DNA of 64,000 nucleotides from Lacticaseibacillus brantae DSM 23927. GTDB taxonomy: Bacteria; Bacillota; Bacilli; Lactobacillales; Lactobacillaceae. Positions 30,701 to 38,622 of this stretch are shown piece after piece; positions within the stretch are counted from its first letter, which is position 1; the number at the start of each line of letters is the position of its first letter. The notes beneath the pieces are model-generated. The model did no database searches, was not told the DNA's origin, and saw nothing but the letters and a program-made list of their open reading frames with translations. The translations under genes were made by a program, and so were the position numbers. Location: contig NZ_AYZQ01000003.1 in NCBI RefSeq assembly GCF_001436115.1, positions 62,001 through 126,000 on the forward strand, in the 5' to 3' direction.

Positions 30701-31828
30701 ATTGAAGGTGTAGTCGCCAACTGGTTGGCCATTGATGGCTGCAGCATTCTTAATGGCAGTCTGTAAGTCTGTCCGGGTAGAAACTTGTACCAAGCCATCT
30801 AAGGCTTTTTGCAAATCGGCTTGGGTCGCAATCAAGTCATCAACTGAAGAAGCAGCGTTCGCCAAAATACCCTTGGTCGCAGTCAATTGTTGATTGAATG
30901 GCGAGAAGGATGTCGTGGTATATTGTTGTTTTTGCGTCTGAGCTGTTACGGCCGCATTAGCTTTGGTAATTAAGGCATTTAGGCTCGCAGTTAATTGTTC
31001 ACGGGACACTAAAGCGCTGATGGCTTTTTGCAACGCTGAATTGGCATTGGCAACATCGTCCGCGGTAGTTGTAGACGCATTGTCGACGTTAACAGCATTG
31101 GTTAAAGCAGTTTGTAGAGCCGTCCAAGTTGCACTTGAATAGTCCTTTTGGATCAGCCCTTGTGCTTGAGCAATGGAAGCTTCCAAAACATCAGAACCAA
31201 CAGCCTTAACTAAGCTGTTAACCGAATTCTGCAAATTAGAATAAGCCGTATTGATTTCAACAACAGTGGCGTCGGTCTTAGCTGCAGTTGCTTTAGCTGC
31301 AGTTAATTGAGTGGTCATTGTGTTGAAACTTAATGATGTGTAATCCCGGCCACGTAAAGCATTTGCAGAAGCAATTAATGTGTTCAGGTTATCCAATGTC
31401 TTTGTGGCATTAGCGGGATCCTTAACCAGCGCATTTTGCGCACTAACCAATTGATTATAATCCGCGGTCAACTTGGTGGTGTCTGTAACACCATTTTTCA
31501 CATCATTTTGTGCTTGCAATAGTGCAGTTTGGAACGAAGCCCATGTGTTCCAGCTGTATTGTGATGAATCTAATTTCCCTGCTGCGTCAATTGCTGTGTT
31601 CAGTCGATCCCCTATAGTTGATGGGGTCGTCGTCGCACTGGTAGCGGTAATTGCTGTCGCAGCACTCACAGTTCCACCATTGAATGTGGTGAACGAGATG
31701 CCTCCTAAGAAGAAGGAAACAGTCATCATTGACCAAACCCAGAACTTACCAGATTTATATTGCTTATAGTGTTCTTTCTTATCACTTAACGCCTGTTGCA
31801 GCGCCATTTGATGTTTGTCTCTTAACAC
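18770..31828 (-). CDS. giant multidomain surface adhesin, about 4352 residues
   Basis: The GTG at 31828 is the best start: GGGAGG is 8 nt upstream, and the frame before it covers promoter and RBS. N-terminus: KxYKxGKxW-type signal ([10 protein letters not shown]) and a hydrophobic helix. Then, with window positions falling: about 7 FIVAR-like three-helix repeats (31.65-30.07 kb); an adhesin-like beta domain (30.06-29.1); Ig-like repeats (29.05-27.45); a second FIVAR array of 8-9 (27.43-25.35); a second, related adhesin-like domain (25.35-24.6); a second Ig-like array (24.4-22.75); MucBP-like domains (22.72-21.9); seven 12-residue Ser/Gly/Asn repeats; an NxGxx array, a 114-residue domain, a second NxGxx array and a related domain; four SLAP-like repeats at the C-terminus. 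No sortase signal, so wall binding is probably non-covalent. The gtf pair downstream may glycosylate it. The ligand is unknown. Confidence 0.9.
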   Translation of the reverse strand: MLRDKHQMALQQALSDKKEHYKQYKSGKFWVWSMMTVSFFLGGISFTTFNGGTVSAATAITATSATTTPSTIGDRLNTAIDAAGKLDSSQYSWNTWASFQTALLQAQNDVKNGVTDTTKLTADYNQLVSAQNALVKDPANATKTLDNLNTLIASANALRGRDYTSLSFNTMTTQLTAAKATAAKTDATVVEINTAYSNLQNSVNSLVKAVGSDVLEASIAQAQGLIQKDYSSATWTALQTALTNAVNVDNASTTTADDVANANSALQKAISALVSREQLTASLNALITKANAAVTAQTQKQQYTTTSFSPFNQQLTATKGILANAASSVDDLIATQADLQKALDGLVQVSTRTDLQTAIKNAAAINGQPVGDYTFNNYYTTASRNALINANTNAIAINSSQSATAPQISNATNSLNNAISGLVGKDQLVAQTNNALQLALAQLGSQSIYTTDSWKTFQQALLAAGVDLSKNASVASYMSAAAALLNANTLTADQTQTILNGITSAYAGLQTWTGYARQQFATNLQIASTIGDRGRYTTDSYNAYLSAINDINDILNGVITPNQDTITKLNTALTNALKGLTFTSTDGVGTAVTASNYSNSIAHYNGFGGYSGTSFTLDADDAASLTDASTNDILKKLNDLISGLTNLSSSAAQDVSSGFAAAYAKAMAIQTLLINPSTSVANLVTNNVGFTKEQLQNLYLQLAALADKVAMPSRQSAGFLISNTPLSDNGSQLAQSGNGIDLQVRQSGQYSANVTNVLSDGQYSTTIRLSDTIKPFFQQTTDWMKYVTVKYTFTSTGGLGFWANVTGAKPSTAAYVSQDYVTLDQAKAAGFNFAYDASTNQITITTPKLTGYDATVTLNYDINLDLQGWAQANPTFKSLFNSKTVNSTGSTIGSNVSVGSALVWGNAATQTNIPAAGLDNLTGVTQAALTSDDFSVPSAITVGANAISGKVDFSKVKTAADMPGDSYKVNIKLYDSSNTLLTDTTAPGATPVTVNDDGTFNWSYSTPDGVGGFVGKTFPAGGRITFQLERDNTDYNYTSLSDVKSVSVASNSVATIDTTTVHPQNNDTTLTGTVTLGGQKILPNDVNSYAVRLSYNAPGQATPVQLGTAVVDNATSTFTWTGSNTPFLYGGTVNAQVFAYSGSLNSDGSQVNSGIQISGVQSPTVSVPVEWNVLAPVVDPIKAGAASITGTSTQPNAGNYVVVATVNGHDYSAPLASNGSFTISNIPADQLVDGAKVSVVTKGYNGTSQTYAKSSDATVVTVGNTDLTVVAPTLNTIYAGNKVISGIQPNHNIDGVQTFTLSVLKDGSAVTLDSSAIVVNADGTFTITLPDAVAVGDKYTVVVTGVGATPDKTATASSDLTILDNPNFNNWVVSGVSLDTAKAGSETITGKTLAINDALNKTYIANASVNGTAVGSATVDSLGNFAIKISTPLIVGQVVSVYVTGSDSVTGATKDGVIGSTTVSDTAGLDYTMLTTALAAAQKVTDNTNGTPTYTASSFAAFQTAWQAALNMSTSTSAKQVDINTAARNLTSAIAGLTKLDSTVTLNTNAIDTALANAQDVLNDLSDVSPLNWKFGTLTQYSAGSVANLATEFAAAQKIVADNSANTAQSQQALDQEAIKLNSALTALTVPTSTIAKVNGNTNPATNASVDALVQLVSAINGLTARDYTVSTWNNVAAKVIAAQAVIANADSNSVTYTNTYNSLVASVQALVLGSSNDQLKETVTTASGLNEADYTETSWAPFAKALAAAKPIVDDNSATADDVSNANTALIKAMAGLVKVSDVKSQLQATLTQAQALLADQKASSTYTSTSAAALTSAYNVGVAALANETSGDKLVADLASLKSAISALVPIKSASELQALLTKAQAIANEPNAATNYPADQLKTLNTQIANAVSLLNNPTTGAADLSTAYVTLNNAVNAMTSMDTLKAQLTQLVADGNALQNNATNYTDGSNAALNVALTYANAVLTDKVPVTTIGSDKKPVNSTRTATADDYLSAIQSLTQAEGSMQSSIDYWTQILTNDVALGDATINSGVIFASGLPALQTAVANGKSVLAGQLTSVTDLQKAATAIESALNALTVSNTNVNTARQNLASEIAKDSTVTESNYTAASWQNYQNALAAAKKMYTTFESDPTQYASDLSAAASQLNAARSNLVSLTSNSVVVGTGSSFTQSNYAVNNGSVTWYSQGYDTTVNTLAQTFNYTDPTFVTTYQIPDALKPLFADGTSWKQALQVSAWQQASQLGSIATVVNGYNDDVTYTATTVSDSYPVVGMSFPTPKRNHDINLSTSWQGLVDSTSHYTNWVTLDANGGVNGYIRDNATSGLQNALQGIFRPERGNKNNVTIATVSYDAATGQLIITSVPLYGQLNVSYWDSASNAFQVNYAVKIDLEKLAGLTKNAMPVDYTQTAPVSVTTSVKDASLAGSSSGLLGGFVAPTQQTASTTISNVNSASTQQIVQGVADPSDATGQYVLANNVLGSNVIVGTANQLIGQATTIANAMPDDKYSVDVSVNGAAVGTAQIADPTKGQFDLPYVTTDASGNKIGQTLKTGDVISFVVHRTNATYGTDVISDTTTYTVVAPTQDTAPKATFNSISNGDTTIGGTVVGLNGQPILPDDNNIYEVQLTYAKPIITQNADGTYTRTISDTPVDAGTAIVDNKTGQWTYTSTTPFQTDGVVYATVIVLGSRTNNGGSTVSTGQVQGLSPNTTSTVVQGVKLVPPVVNSASTGDKSIVVNVPTQPSNGNYLVKVSVYGPDATFDANGATTASAIYSQEVALSSQVTVQLPSTFPNGALASGQQIVATVESFDDGTVANAGKAPSDTANSAVVTVDHDDWVAPAAPVLDSITAGDKAVVTGTATEDWGNGRTYSATLTITRNGQTKQYTSDVNQSNGAFSFDLSADFPDGLLTSDVGSVVVNGKTVANGVKVSDPTSLTILPSTDWDVKTPTLDQPVKGATQVTGMANNFDTATKKFTVIVSLNGQEVARGTVASGAVDAATGKFTIPINTTLGVGDVVSVVVEGTQDGVTKDSAAVSATVKSDTISNLIRFTADGVEVGNDVQVAGKVGDVIDLSSYLPTGYEFVNASDASYTMQDANHVQEIAIKKAASVADVTLTVNFSDGTNTVGSAQTFTGKAGDSETVTAPTGYVFSQTQPAGVKVSADGTTATVALPAASADITLNVQSTEGLVSTTLNFYTPGNTKVGSVVLHGQAGEQIDMSKVQIPAGYHLQDASAVYIYKDGDAIHVTVVADDVSNTINYVDENGQTVGNKTVQGQYNSTVSFTDGLPEGYVLADGQADSGRLGLDGATLIVKVTKADNSSNSGSGSESGNSSNSGSGSESGNSSNSGSGSESGNSSNSGSGSESGNSSNSGSGSESGNSSNSGSGSESGNSSNSGSGSESGNSSNSGSDNSGNGNDGNGNAGNSNNGNSNSGDSNTGDGNTGSDNSGNGNSGSGNTGNSNSGDSNTGNGNEGSNNTGNSNSGDSNTGNGNEGSNNSGNGNSGNGNDGNSNSGTSNSGNANSGSDNNGNGNTGNGNTGNGLDGNNLHNPVIVSKDETVLVGTYTTADEAAKALFEGVVPADSDAVQNTFTLQAAPEGFTAGQNVPDGVVYYTVDKTFDGSQAGEYTFTFYYGSGKLGQGDRAVGSSKLIITTDSSQIGDNTGSGNTGEGNHGNNNSGNGNTGNSNSGDLNSGNNNDGHHNNGDSNTGNNNTGSNNTGDNNTGDSNTGNNNTGDGNKGDNNQGSSNTGNNNVGDSNTGNDNHGSDNTGNNNSGNSNSGDNNTGDGNKGNNNSGNSNVGNSNSGDNNHGDNNTGSNNTGNGNVGNSNSGDNNTGNNNTGNNNSGNSNSGNNNVGDSNSGDNNHGSGNTGNNNTGDNNQGNNNTGNGNVGNNNVGNNNHGDNLIGDNLSTPVITVHGTTVNKGTALTASDIAKLVDAITDITGKSVDLSKVTFKQVDKFDDNIPDGVVEYISNVNSNVPGSYTVQFAFGTRTVDGVDRGAGAVGYATATVTVQDNNNSNSGSSSNSGSSSNNGGNTSNPGNGGNTGNGGNTGNGGNTGNNGNGSLPGTGGDVLNNVIATIVQRNGGDVVVYDKPNGTPTGKKLAEGTDWKAFEKYTDADGVVWYNLGGNQWIKSTGVILDAKPFTYKHLKTVGVVTQGSGVKVYTAPGTSGQLTGQVLAVGSAWKISASVVTADGQVWYRVGTNQWIKATDIALGNVQAFRAVAVINYAKGYGIAVWADANGTQYTGKHLETGSAWKVFAKATAANGHVFYNVGGNQWIDSANVKLSTDPASKKIPANTTTVKYVPGYGIKAWQSPTSKTAVKTLPNGSSHTVIATQTVNNVLWYQLSAGQWIEAKYTNGIH
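18773..19632 (-). repeat. four C-terminal SLAP-like wall-binding repeats
   Basis: Four units of about 67-75 residues at roughly 19412-19632, 19200-19411, 18976-19199 and 18773-18975. Each has a V-VY or IAVW strand, TGK-L--G--WK, a turn, V-YN-G or WY-VG, and NQWI (AGQWI in the last). The pattern resembles the SLAP/S-layer C-terminal domain of lactobacilli, which binds wall polymers non-covalently. Confidence 0.75.
20138..20872 (-). repeat. NxGxx pentapeptide array 2 (48 perfect units plus LIGDN)
   Basis: Forty-eight consecutive five-residue units of strict form N-x-G-x-x (first NTGSG, last NHGDN), then LIGDN. Fifteen-nucleotide period. Variable positions are nearly all polar (T, S, V, H, D, N, K, Q); position 4 is mostly D, N or S. 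Confidence 0.95.
21215..21634 (-). repeat. NxGxx pentapeptide array 1 (27 perfect units plus LDGNN)
   Basis: Twenty-seven consecutive N-x-G-x-x units (first NSGSD), then LDGNN. Like array 2, it is followed by a domain of 110-115 residues that begins with PVI and contains a GVVYYTV- or GVVEYIS-type strand, so array plus domain form a duplicated module. Confidence 0.95.
21635..21895 (-). repeat. seven tandem 36-nt repeats ([12 protein letters not shown])
   Basis: Seven direct repeats of a 12-residue unit plus a partial NSS. The DNA copies are nearly identical, differing only by a few synonymous changes. Two neighbouring copies share the variant ACTACTGTTGCC, a sign of recent unit duplication. 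Confidence 0.95.
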
Positions 31829-32180
31829 TAGCAAAACCTCCCAAGGATAATTTATTTGAAAACCAGCACAACACCAGTGGACAGCATTTATCCAGTTTTC
31901 GTTATACGTATGTAAAAATACCACGCAACCTTGGTCCAAAAAAATCAAATTTAAATAATAAAGTTTAACTAATTTGGAATTTAGGTTTATTTATTAGAAA
32001 TAAATTATGTAAAAATATCTAAAATTGGTAAATAAATTTTGGTTAATTGTTTACTCCAGTTTTACTTGCTGATAGAACGCGTGTTATCCAATTTATGAGC
32101 TCGAAAACGGTCAAATATATACAAAACAGAATATTCAACTTGGTAAATTCATGAATTCGCTTTCATTAAAAAATAAATAT
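31829..32180 (-). promoter_or_regulatory. AT-rich upstream region of the giant gene
   Basis: About 350 nt of strongly AT-rich DNA with many A- and T-tracts and no plausible gene. The best promoter for the giant gene on the minus strand is TTGCGT (31923-31928), a 16-nt spacer and TATAAC (31901-31906), giving a leader of about 65-70 nt with GGGAGG at 31837-31842. Several other weak promoter-like pairs exist further upstream. Confidence 0.45.
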
Positions 32181-32213
32181 AAAAAAAGACCTGTTTCCGT
32201 AGAAAAGGCCTTA
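32181..32213 (-). terminator. terminator after mnmG
   Basis: Minus strand: AAGGCCTTTTC pairs imperfectly with GAAACAGGTCTT around a TACG tetraloop, then seven T residues. It begins about 28 nt after the mnmG stop. Confidence 0.65.
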
Positions 32214-32241
32214 AATCAACATTCTTAAGTTTAGTAATCGT

Positions 32242-34143
32242 TTAGCTGGCGTCGACAGCCACCTTTGCAATGCGCCCCTGTTCAATATAAACAGAGAGGA
32301 TGGCAATATCTGCAGGATTCACGCCACTAATCCGGCTGGCTTGCGCAATCGTCTCAGGTTGAATCTTGGTCAACTTCTGGCGAGCCTCAGTGGCCAGACC
32401 ATTAATCGCACTGTAATCAATATGTGCTGGCACCTTCTTGGCTTCAAGGCGCTTCAAGCGGGCAATGCTTTGTTCTTCCTTAGCAATGTAGCCAGCGTAC
32501 TTAATCTGGATTTCGACTTGTTCAACCACGCGGTGATCCAATTCAGGACTGTCTGGCATAAACTGCAATAAGTCCGCATAGGTCACTTCAGGACGCTTCA
32601 AGAAGTCACTGGCCAACACGCCATCCTTCAATGGCGCTGCGCCGATACTTTCCAACCATGGATTAACGGCGTTTGGCTTCAAGCGGATGGCGTCTAAGCG
32701 CGCCAATTCAGCTTCAACGGCGGCTTTTTTCGCTTCGAATTGGGTAAAACGGGCATCGCTGATAAGGCCGAGGTCATGGCCCATAGCCGTGAGCCGCAAG
32801 TCTGCATTGTCATGCCGCAAAATCAAGCGGTATTCCGCCCGACTGGTTAATAAGCGATATGGTTCGTTGGTGCCCTTGGTCACTAAGTCATCAATCATGA
32901 CACCAATGTAGGCATCGGATCGCTTCAAGGTAAATGGCGCCTTGTTTTCAGCACGTAAAGCCGCGTTGATGCCGGCAATCAAACCTTGACCAGCTGCTTC
33001 TTCATAACCGGAAGTGCCGTTCATTTGGCCTGCAGTATAGAGGTTCTTGACCACTTTGGTTTCAAGGGTTGGGTGCAGTTGCCATGGTTCGATGACATCA
33101 TATTCAATCGCGTAGCCGGGACGCATCATTTCTGCGTGCTCGAGCCCAGCGACACTGTGGATCATCTTTAATTGCACTTCTTCAGGCATGGAAGTTGAGA
33201 AGTCACCAACATAATACTCATCGGTGTCTCGGCCCTCTGGTTCCAAGAACAATTGATGCCGTGGCTTGTCAGCAAACCGGACAATCTTGTCTTCAATCGA
33301 TGGGCAATAACGTGGGCCCACGCCCTTAATCACCCCAGAGAACATTGGCGCGCGATCGAGGTTTTCGCGGATGATTTCATGCGTCTTGTCGTTGGTATAG
33401 GTCATCCAGCAAGACAGTTGATCCTTTAAGTAAACCGCGTCTGACGTCTCATAACTAAAATGATTAGGTGTCGTATCGCCCGGCTGTTCTTCCGTCTTGT
33501 CAAAATCAATCGTATTCCCATCGACACGTGGTGGGGTCCCAGTCTTGAACCGGCGTAAGGCAAAACCGAGTTCTTCCAAGTTCTCGGATAACTTGATGCT
33601 TGGCAGGCTATTGTTCGGGCCAGAACTGTACATGAGTTCGCCGATGATGATTTTGCCGCGAGAGCTGGTCCCAGCAGTCAAAACGACAGACTTAGCGTGA
33701 TAGCGAGCCCCTGTGGCGGTTACAACGCCGACGCAGACACCATCTTCAACAATTAAGCGTTCCGCCATCCCCTGACGCAAGGTCAAGTTTGGTTCGGCTT
33801 CAATCACAGCCTTCATGCTGCGGTGGTAAGCGGCCTTATCTGCTTGGGCCCGGAGCGCACGGACAGCGGGACCTTTACCGGTATTAAGCATCCGCATTTG
33901 GATATAAGTTTTATCAATGTTTCGGCCCATCTCGCCGCCTAGGACATCAATTTCCCGGACAACAATCCCTTTGGCGGGGCCACCGATTGACGGATTACAT
34001 GGCATAAACGCCAACATATCAACGTTGATGGTCAACAACAGCGTCTTTTCGCCCATCCGCGCCGCTGCTAAGGCTGCTTCTGAGCCTGCGTGGCCGGCAC
34101 CGACCACAATTACATCATATTCATTTGAGTCATATTCACGCAT
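32242..34143 (-). CDS. mnmG: tRNA uridine-5-carboxymethylaminomethyl modification enzyme MnmG (GidA)
   Basis: FAD-dependent partner of MnmE that installs the (carboxymethyl)aminomethyl group on U34 of several tRNAs. 633 residues, full length. FAD-binding [19 protein letters not shown] at the N-terminus, [11 protein letters not shown], and the second dinucleotide region GTSSRGKI are visible; the length and C-terminal extension exclude TrmFO. ATG 34143 lies 7 nt after the mnmE stop, so the two are co-transcribed. The gene normally next in this order (rsmG) is absent downstream. Confidence 0.97.
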   Translation of the reverse strand: MREYDSNEYDVIVVGAGHAGSEAALAAARMGEKTLLLTINVDMLAFMPCNPSIGGPAKGIVVREIDVLGGEMGRNIDKTYIQMRMLNTGKGPAVRALRAQADKAAYHRSMKAVIEAEPNLTLRQGMAERLIVEDGVCVGVVTATGARYHAKSVVLTAGTSSRGKIIIGELMYSSGPNNSLPSIKLSENLEELGFALRRFKTGTPPRVDGNTIDFDKTEEQPGDTTPNHFSYETSDAVYLKDQLSCWMTYTNDKTHEIIRENLDRAPMFSGVIKGVGPRYCPSIEDKIVRFADKPRHQLFLEPEGRDTDEYYVGDFSTSMPEEVQLKMIHSVAGLEHAEMMRPGYAIEYDVIEPWQLHPTLETKVVKNLYTAGQMNGTSGYEEAAGQGLIAGINAALRAENKAPFTLKRSDAYIGVMIDDLVTKGTNEPYRLLTSRAEYRLILRHDNADLRLTAMGHDLGLISDARFTQFEAKKAAVEAELARLDAIRLKPNAVNPWLESIGAAPLKDGVLASDFLKRPEVTYADLLQFMPDSPELDHRVVEQVEIQIKYAGYIAKEEQSIARLKRLEAKKVPAHIDYSAINGLATEARQKLTKIQPETIAQASRISGVNPADIAILSVYIEQGRIAKVAVDAS

Positions 34144-34150
34144 GGCTATC

Positions 34151-35539
34151 CTACTTTCCTAAACAAAATTGGCTAAATAACTGCGTAATCAATTCATCTG
34201 GCGCCGCTTCACCGGTGATTTCACCGAGTTGATCCCACGCCGCGGTCATATCGATTTGGACCAAGTCAACGGGCATCCCTGCGTTGATACCGTCAATCAC
34301 GGCATCTAAACTGGCCTGAGCCTGGCGCAACAGACCAATTTGGCGAGAATTTGAGACCATGACTGTGCTCTGGCTATTCTCAATGCCACCAAAGAATAAG
34401 TCGGCAATCCGGTTATCCAAATCATCCATACCTGCACTGGTCAAAACAGAAGTCGGCAAAACTTCAGCGGGCGTGACCAATTGCAGCAATTCACCTTCAT
34501 CGAGTTGCGCGGGTAAATCTTGTTTGTTCAAAATGACAATCCGCTTCTTATCGGCGGTTGCGGCTAACAACTGGCGATCTTCAGCCGTCAGTGGTTGGCT
34601 TTGATCCAACACCAGCAAAATCAAATCGGCTTTGGTGATGGCTTGGCGCGAGCGTTCAACCCCGATTTTTTCAACCTTGTCTTCCGTATCATGAATGCCG
34701 GCGGTGTCGACTAACTTCAGCGGCACACCGCGGACATTAACATATTCTTCAAGGACGTCTCGAGTGGTCCCGGCGACGTCCGTCACAATCGCCTTATCTT
34801 CATGCAACATGTGATTGAGCAGGGATGACTTCCCAACGTTAGGCCGCCCAACAATCGCCGTAGCAAGCCCTTCCCGTAACACCTTACCTTGGCCCGCGGT
34901 CTGCAAGAGTTGTGCAACGGATTTTTTGACCAATTCGGCCTTTTCTAGCAGCATTTGCGTGGTCATTTGGTCGGTGTCATATTCAGGGTAGTCAATGTTA
35001 ACTTCCACTTGGGCCAACACTTCGAGGATTTCTTGACGCAAGTTTTGAATCAGGTGCTGTAAGTTACCATCGAGCTGGTTAACCGCGACCTGCATAGCGC
35101 GATCCGTTTTGGCCCGAATCAAATCCATCACAGATTCTGCCTGGGTCAGATCAATTCGGCCATTTAAAAAAGCCCGCTTTGTGAATTCGCCTGGTTCAGC
35201 TAACCGCGCGCCGCTGCCCAGCAGCAATTGCAAAATGCGGTTGGTCGCCACAATCCCACCGTGACAGTTAATTTCAATCACGTCTTCGCGCGTAAACGTC
35301 TTTGGTGCTCGCATCACACTAACCATTACTTCATCTAAAGTCTCGTCCGTTTGTGGGTCGATGATATGGCCGTAATTGATGGTGTGGCTAGGCACCTGGC
35401 TCAAATCTTTGCCTTTAAAGACGGCATTGGCTACGTCTAATGCCGTTTCCCCACTCAGGCGGACAATCGAAATTGCCCCTTCACCAGGTGGTGTCGAAAT
35501 TGCTGCGATGGTGTCATAGGCTGTTACCACTTGTGCCAA
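34151..35539 (-). CDS. mnmE: tRNA modification GTPase MnmE (TrmE)
   Basis: GTPase that works with MnmG at tRNA U34. 462 residues. N-terminal formyl-tetrahydrofolate-binding domain ([14 protein letters not shown]), helical domain, inserted G domain with [12 protein letters not shown] (G1), DVAGTTRD (G2), DTAGIHDT (G3) and NKQD (G4), and the invariant C-terminal Cys in FCLGK. The start is TTG (35537-35539), with a GAGGAAGG stretch just upstream; there is no ATG at the conserved N-terminus. Confidence 0.96.
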   Translation of the reverse strand: MAQVVTAYDTIAAISTPPGEGAISIVRLSGETALDVANAVFKGKDLSQVPSHTINYGHIIDPQTDETLDEVMVSVMRAPKTFTREDVIEINCHGGIVATNRILQLLLGSGARLAEPGEFTKRAFLNGRIDLTQAESVMDLIRAKTDRAMQVAVNQLDGNLQHLIQNLRQEILEVLAQVEVNIDYPEYDTDQMTTQMLLEKAELVKKSVAQLLQTAGQGKVLREGLATAIVGRPNVGKSSLLNHMLHEDKAIVTDVAGTTRDVLEEYVNVRGVPLKLVDTAGIHDTEDKVEKIGVERSRQAITKADLILLVLDQSQPLTAEDRQLLAATADKKRIVILNKQDLPAQLDEGELLQLVTPAEVLPTSVLTSAGMDDLDNRIADLFFGGIENSQSTVMVSNSRQIGLLRQAQASLDAVIDGINAGMPVDLVQIDMTAAWDQLGEITGEAAPDELITQLFSQFCLGK

Positions 35540-35591
35540 AAAATCCTTCCTCTCTATACATGACTGTTTATTTTAAATGCTCGTTTATCAG

Positions 35592-35655
35592 TTCTGGTCA
35601 AGAAGCCGCTGGTCAGCTGTGCCCACAGCGTTCCACCAGCAGGCTTCGACCAGAA
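35592..35655. repeat. hairpin-forming intergenic sequence (first of three)
   Basis: Inverted blocks TTCTGGTC with GACCAGAA, GAAGCC with GGCTTC and GCTGGT with ACCAGC around an inner GCTGT/ACAGC pair. No T run follows, so it is not a simple terminator. Confidence 0.6.
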
Positions 35656-35660
35656 TGGCT

Positions 35661-35782
35661 AAAACGCGCTCGCAAATGCTGCAATCTCCGTCTAGCCTGA
35701 TTTCGCAAAAATCAGCACAGACCGCTGATTTTTGCGAAATCGTGCTAGTACTCGATTGCACCCGCATTTGCTCGCGCTCTGA
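35661..35782. repeat. long fold-back palindrome upstream of mnmE
   Basis: The core is an 18-bp perfect inverted repeat (GATTTCGCAAAAATCAGC, 35699-35716, with its complement 35724-35741) around a 7-nt loop. Pairing continues outward through CTAGC/GCTAG, TGCAATC/GATTGCA and GCAAATGC/GCATTTGC, giving arms of about 55-58 nt. There is no T run on either strand. The 74-codon minus-strand frame through it reads the palindrome and is not believed to be a gene. Confidence 0.7.
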
Positions 35783-35792
35783 TTGACGGTAC

Positions 35793-35849
35793 AAAAAAAG
35801 TGCAGTATCCACTGCGCCCGTTGGCCGAGCGTGGTGGACAAAGCACTTT
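35793..35849 (-). terminator. terminator after jag
   Basis: Minus strand: AAAGTGC (from 35843-35849) pairs with GCACTTT (35797-35803) around a GC-rich inner hairpin, then a run of T residues. It ends the rpmH-rnpA-yidC-jag transcript. Confidence 0.7.
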
Positions 35850-35913
35850 GACTACTTTTGTCTCGTTATTTAATTGTACTTAGCATAGACAACCACACGT
35901 GATTTGTCAAAGG

Positions 35914-36600
35914 CTAATGTTGTTTTTTCGGCAAGACGACGACATACCGATATGGATCGCGTCCTTCAGACCGCGTCGTGACAAACTCATTATCAGCCAA
36001 GGTGGCATGAATGACTTTGCGTTCTAAGGCCGGCATGGCATCCAGATAAACCGACTTGCCAGTGGCCACGACTTCGCGGGCACTTTTACCAGCGAGGCGT
36101 TCAACCGTGGTTGCGCGGCGCTGGCGGTAATCGCCGACATCAAGCAAAATCGATAATTTCCGCTTGCCTTGATGATTGAACAAGGTTTGGGCTAAATATT
36201 GCAGTGCATTGATGATTTTGCCGTGTTTACCAATCAATAAAGCATCTTGATCAGTCGTCATTTGAAATGTGACCTCGTTGCCTTGTTGCTGCTGATCGAC
36301 CGTAACGTTCAAGCCCATGGCCTTCGTCGTCTCAGTCAAAAATGATTGCACGTGCGCTAAGGCAGTGTCATCGTTGCGGCTGCTGGCTACCGGTGTCTCT
36401 GGCGCTGGTGTGGCTACTGGAGTTGGTTCTGGCTTAGGGATGAGGGTCAAGGTCACCTCAGCGGCTTGACGACCAAATCCCAAGAAACCGCGTTTACCGG
36501 CTGTCAAAACTTCGACATTCACGGCGTCGCGCTCGACTTGCATTGACGCTAAGCCAGCATCAATGGCAGCCTGAATAGTTTTTCCTTGAAAGGTTGGCAT
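35914..36600 (-). CDS. jag: RNA-binding protein KhpB/EloR (Jag)
   Basis: A 228-residue RNA-binding regulator of cell elongation and division in Gram-positives. N-terminal Jag domain (MPTFQGKTIQAAI...GKRGFLGFG), a Pro/Ala-rich linker, a KH domain with LIGKHGKIINALQYL, and an R3H domain at the C-terminus (RLAGKSAREVVATG...SEGRDPYR). It lies 14 nt after yidC and is co-transcribed. Confidence 0.94.
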   Translation of the reverse strand: MPTFQGKTIQAAIDAGLASMQVERDAVNVEVLTAGKRGFLGFGRQAAEVTLTLIPKPEPTPVATPAPETPVASSRNDDTALAHVQSFLTETTKAMGLNVTVDQQQQGNEVTFQMTTDQDALLIGKHGKIINALQYLAQTLFNHQGKRKLSILLDVGDYRQRRATTVERLAGKSAREVVATGKSVYLDAMPALERKVIHATLADNEFVTTRSEGRDPYRYVVVLPKKQH

Positions 36601-36614
36601 CCCAACACCTCCGA

Positions 36615-37445
36615 TTAGCGTTTATAAGCTCTTTTACGTGCTTTAGCGAGCGCCTTTTGACGATCACGTTCAGCTTGGGCCGCGGCTTCACGTTCGCGGC
36701 GAATCTTGAATGGGTTTTGAATCAGGAAGGTCTGGCCCAATGAGAAGGCATTGGTGACCACCCAGTAGATGGAGATCGCACTTGGGAAGCTGAACGCCAT
36801 GAACAGGATCAGTAATGGTGACACAGCCACCATCACCCAACTAGACGCGTTGCGCGTTGGTTGGGCCAACATTGAGACGTAACTGGTCGCCGCGGTAAAG
36901 AGTGCTGCCAGAATTGGCATCACAAAATATGGATCGGCATTAGCCAAGTTCATCCATAAGAAGGTCCCACTCTTCAAGGCATCCGTCCGGGCAATCGCCT
37001 GATACAAGGCAATCATAAATGGCATCTGGACGACCACCGGTAAACAGCCCATCACTGGGTTAACACCAGCTTCAGCGTACAGTTTCTGCGTTTCTTCACG
37101 CAATTTCTGCTGAGTCGCTGTATCTTTACTACTATATTTCTGTTGTAATTCTTTCAATTGTGGGGCGATGGCTTGTTGCTTGCCCATACTCTTGGTTGAA
37201 ATGTAACTGAGTGGGAAAATCAGGATCCGCACTAATAAGGTAAAGGCGATAATCCCGACCCCAGCGTTACCACCAAAGATTCTAGCCAACCACAAAATAA
37301 ATTGTGATGCATTATAAATGATGTACCGATCCCAGAAGCCGCTACTACTTTGCGTCACTGGTGTATTGGAACAGGCTGCCAAGAAGACAACCAGGCTGAT
37401 TAAACTCAAGCCGACAACTAATCGTTTGGTTTGATGCTTAGACAT
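36615..37445 (-). CDS. yidC: membrane protein insertase YidC/OxaA, lipoprotein type
   Basis: Inserts membrane proteins in the cytoplasmic membrane, alone or with SecYEG. 276 residues. Signal with lipobox FLAACS (Cys anchored), five further hydrophobic segments, GVIAFTLLVRILIFPL-like first core helix with the conserved Arg, MGCLPVVVQMP, and a basic C-terminal tail (RKRAYKR) that binds ribosomes. ATG 37445 is used; the 21-codon longer frame overlaps rnpA. Confidence 0.95.
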   Translation of the reverse strand: MSKHQTKRLVVGLSLISLVVFLAACSNTPVTQSSSGFWDRYIIYNASQFILWLARIFGGNAGVGIIAFTLLVRILIFPLSYISTKSMGKQQAIAPQLKELQQKYSSKDTATQQKLREETQKLYAEAGVNPVMGCLPVVVQMPFMIALYQAIARTDALKSGTFLWMNLANADPYFVMPILAALFTAATSYVSMLAQPTRNASSWVMVAVSPLLILFMAFSFPSAISIYWVVTNAFSLGQTFLIQNPFKIRREREAAAQAERDRQKALAKARKRAYKR

Positions 37446-37458
37446 CGTTTTCCCCCAC

Positions 37459-37815
37459 TTATATGTAATCAACATCGCTTTTGAGCACTTCCGCCATGGT
37501 GAGCGCATGCACGAGATTTTGCTTGGTCTCGGCCATAGTCAATGATGCCGCTGGTTTACGCGCGATCACGAGAAAATCCATTTGAGGATCAATGTTAGGT
37601 TTAAGCTCTAACAGGCTCTGGCGAATATATCGTTTAATTTGATTGCGTAAAACAGCCGTATGCCCGACTTTTTTACCGACAGAAATGCCGACGCGAAAAT
37701 GCTTCTGATCGCGAGGTAAGCGATAAATCACAAAATTGCGATTTGCCACTGATTTCCCGTGATCAAACACGTCCTGAAATTCTGTCTCTTTCTTAATGCG
37801 GTACGATTTGCGCAC
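37459..37815 (-). CDS. rnpA: ribonuclease P protein component
   Basis: Protein subunit of RNase P, which trims tRNA 5' ends together with its RNA. 118 residues. Starts [12 protein letters not shown] and carries the RNR-type motif [15 protein letters not shown] start (37813-37815) with GGGGGAG close upstream. It follows rpmH across a hairpin-plus-T-run and precedes yidC. Confidence 0.95.
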   Translation of the reverse strand: MRKSYRIKKETEFQDVFDHGKSVANRNFVIYRLPRDQKHFRVGISVGKKVGHTAVLRNQIKRYIRQSLLELKPNIDPQMDFLVIARKPAASLTMAETKQNLVHALTMAEVLKSDVDYI

Positions 37816-37899
37816 TGGGCTCCCCCACTATCTATGTATTAACGCTTGTTTCATTATAAACGTCTCACGTCTGAGTTGAAATAACCGCCGCGATTTTTC

Positions 37900-37928
37900 A
37901 AAAAAAAAACCACTGACGCGGTCAGTGG
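37900..37928 (-). terminator. terminator/attenuator between rpmH and rnpA
   Basis: Perfect 8-bp stem CCACTGAC / GTCAGTGG with loop CGC, then ten T residues on the minus strand. It begins 3 nt after the rpmH stop, so it should reduce read-through into rnpA-yidC-jag. Confidence 0.8.
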
Positions 37929-37931
37929 CAA

Positions 37932-38072
37932 TTAAGCAGATAAAACTTTACGTCCCTTAGCGCGGCGACGTGCTAAAACTTTACGGCCGTTCTTGGTGCT
38001 CATCCGCTTCATGAAACCGTGAACGCGTTCGCGGTGACGCTTCTTAGGTTGGAAAGTCCGTTTTGTAGTCAT
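37932..38072 (-). CDS. rpmH: 50S ribosomal protein L34
   Basis: 46-residue ribosomal protein. Reads [16 protein letters not shown], then [19 protein letters not shown] and a basic end: the invariant L34 sequence. AGGAGG lies 6 nt before ATG 38072. Confidence 0.98.
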   Translation of the reverse strand: MTTKRTFQPKKRHRERVHGFMKRMSTKNGRKVLARRRAKGRKVLSA

Positions 38073-38137
38073 CGTATACCTCCTATGACAAGCTTTGATA
38101 TCTAGTCAATTTCAATAGTTATATCAAACATCTCAAT

Positions 38138-38166
38138 ATTATACGGGCTGAGACCTGGGCCGTCAA
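38138..38166 (-). promoter_or_regulatory. rpmH operon promoter
   Basis: Minus strand TTGACG (38161-38166), exactly 17 nt, TATAAT (38138-38143). Near-consensus. The leader contains a TTTGATAT/ATATCAAA inverted pair. Confidence 0.85.
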
Positions 38167-38230
38167 GCAAATCAATGAAAAAGTTCCCGTGCTACCGAAA
38201 TTACTATGGAAGATTTCAGCCCAAATTGGC

Positions 38231-38563
38231 TTATCCACAGTTTGGCATTTTGATCAAAAATTTGTGAATAACTCGTGGATAGCATTTTCAGTATTTTAAC
38301 GCTTAGGCGAGTTGTCCTCAAGCTATCCAGAAAAACACAGCTTGTGGGCAAGTGTTATCCACAGGCTGTTTTTAACTAGTGCATAACTTGTGAAACACTT
38401 GCGGTTATTGCGTTTGTTTCTCATAAATCGATGTGTATAAGTCAGCCGTTTTCCGAGATTTTCCGCAACCATACCGATTCTGTGGATTCTTTTGTCCACC
38501 GCTTGTTCATCACCAAAAGTTATTCGTGTGAAACGTGTGGATAACCATATTACCTGTGGAAAA
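38231..38563. other. oriC, upstream DnaA-box cluster
   Basis: DnaA boxes TTATCCACA at 38231-38239 and 38355-38363 (plus) and 38536-38544 (minus). Near-matches TTATTCACA 38263-38271, TTATACACA 38432-38440 and TTTTCCACA 38555-38563 (all minus). They lie in the 550-nt gene-free gap between rpmH and dnaA and also cover the dnaA promoter, consistent with autoregulation. Confidence 0.88.
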
Positions 38564-38591
38564 CTTCTACTCAAAATGCTAAACTTGTTCA

Positions 38592-38617
38592 TGCTAAGAT
38601 TTTATTTGAAGGGGGAG
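38592..38617 (+). promoter_or_regulatory. dnaA extended -10 and ribosome binding site
   Basis: TGCTAAGAT (38592-38600) reads as an extended -10; GGGGGAG (38611-38617) is 5 nt before the GTG start. DnaA boxes lie directly upstream. The -35 is not clear. Confidence 0.45.
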
Positions 38618-38622
38618 CTAAT

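Noticed and set aside
35588-35812. A 74-codon minus-strand frame upstream of mnmE
   Set aside because: It reads straight through the long palindrome, has no RBS and no recognisable protein pattern.
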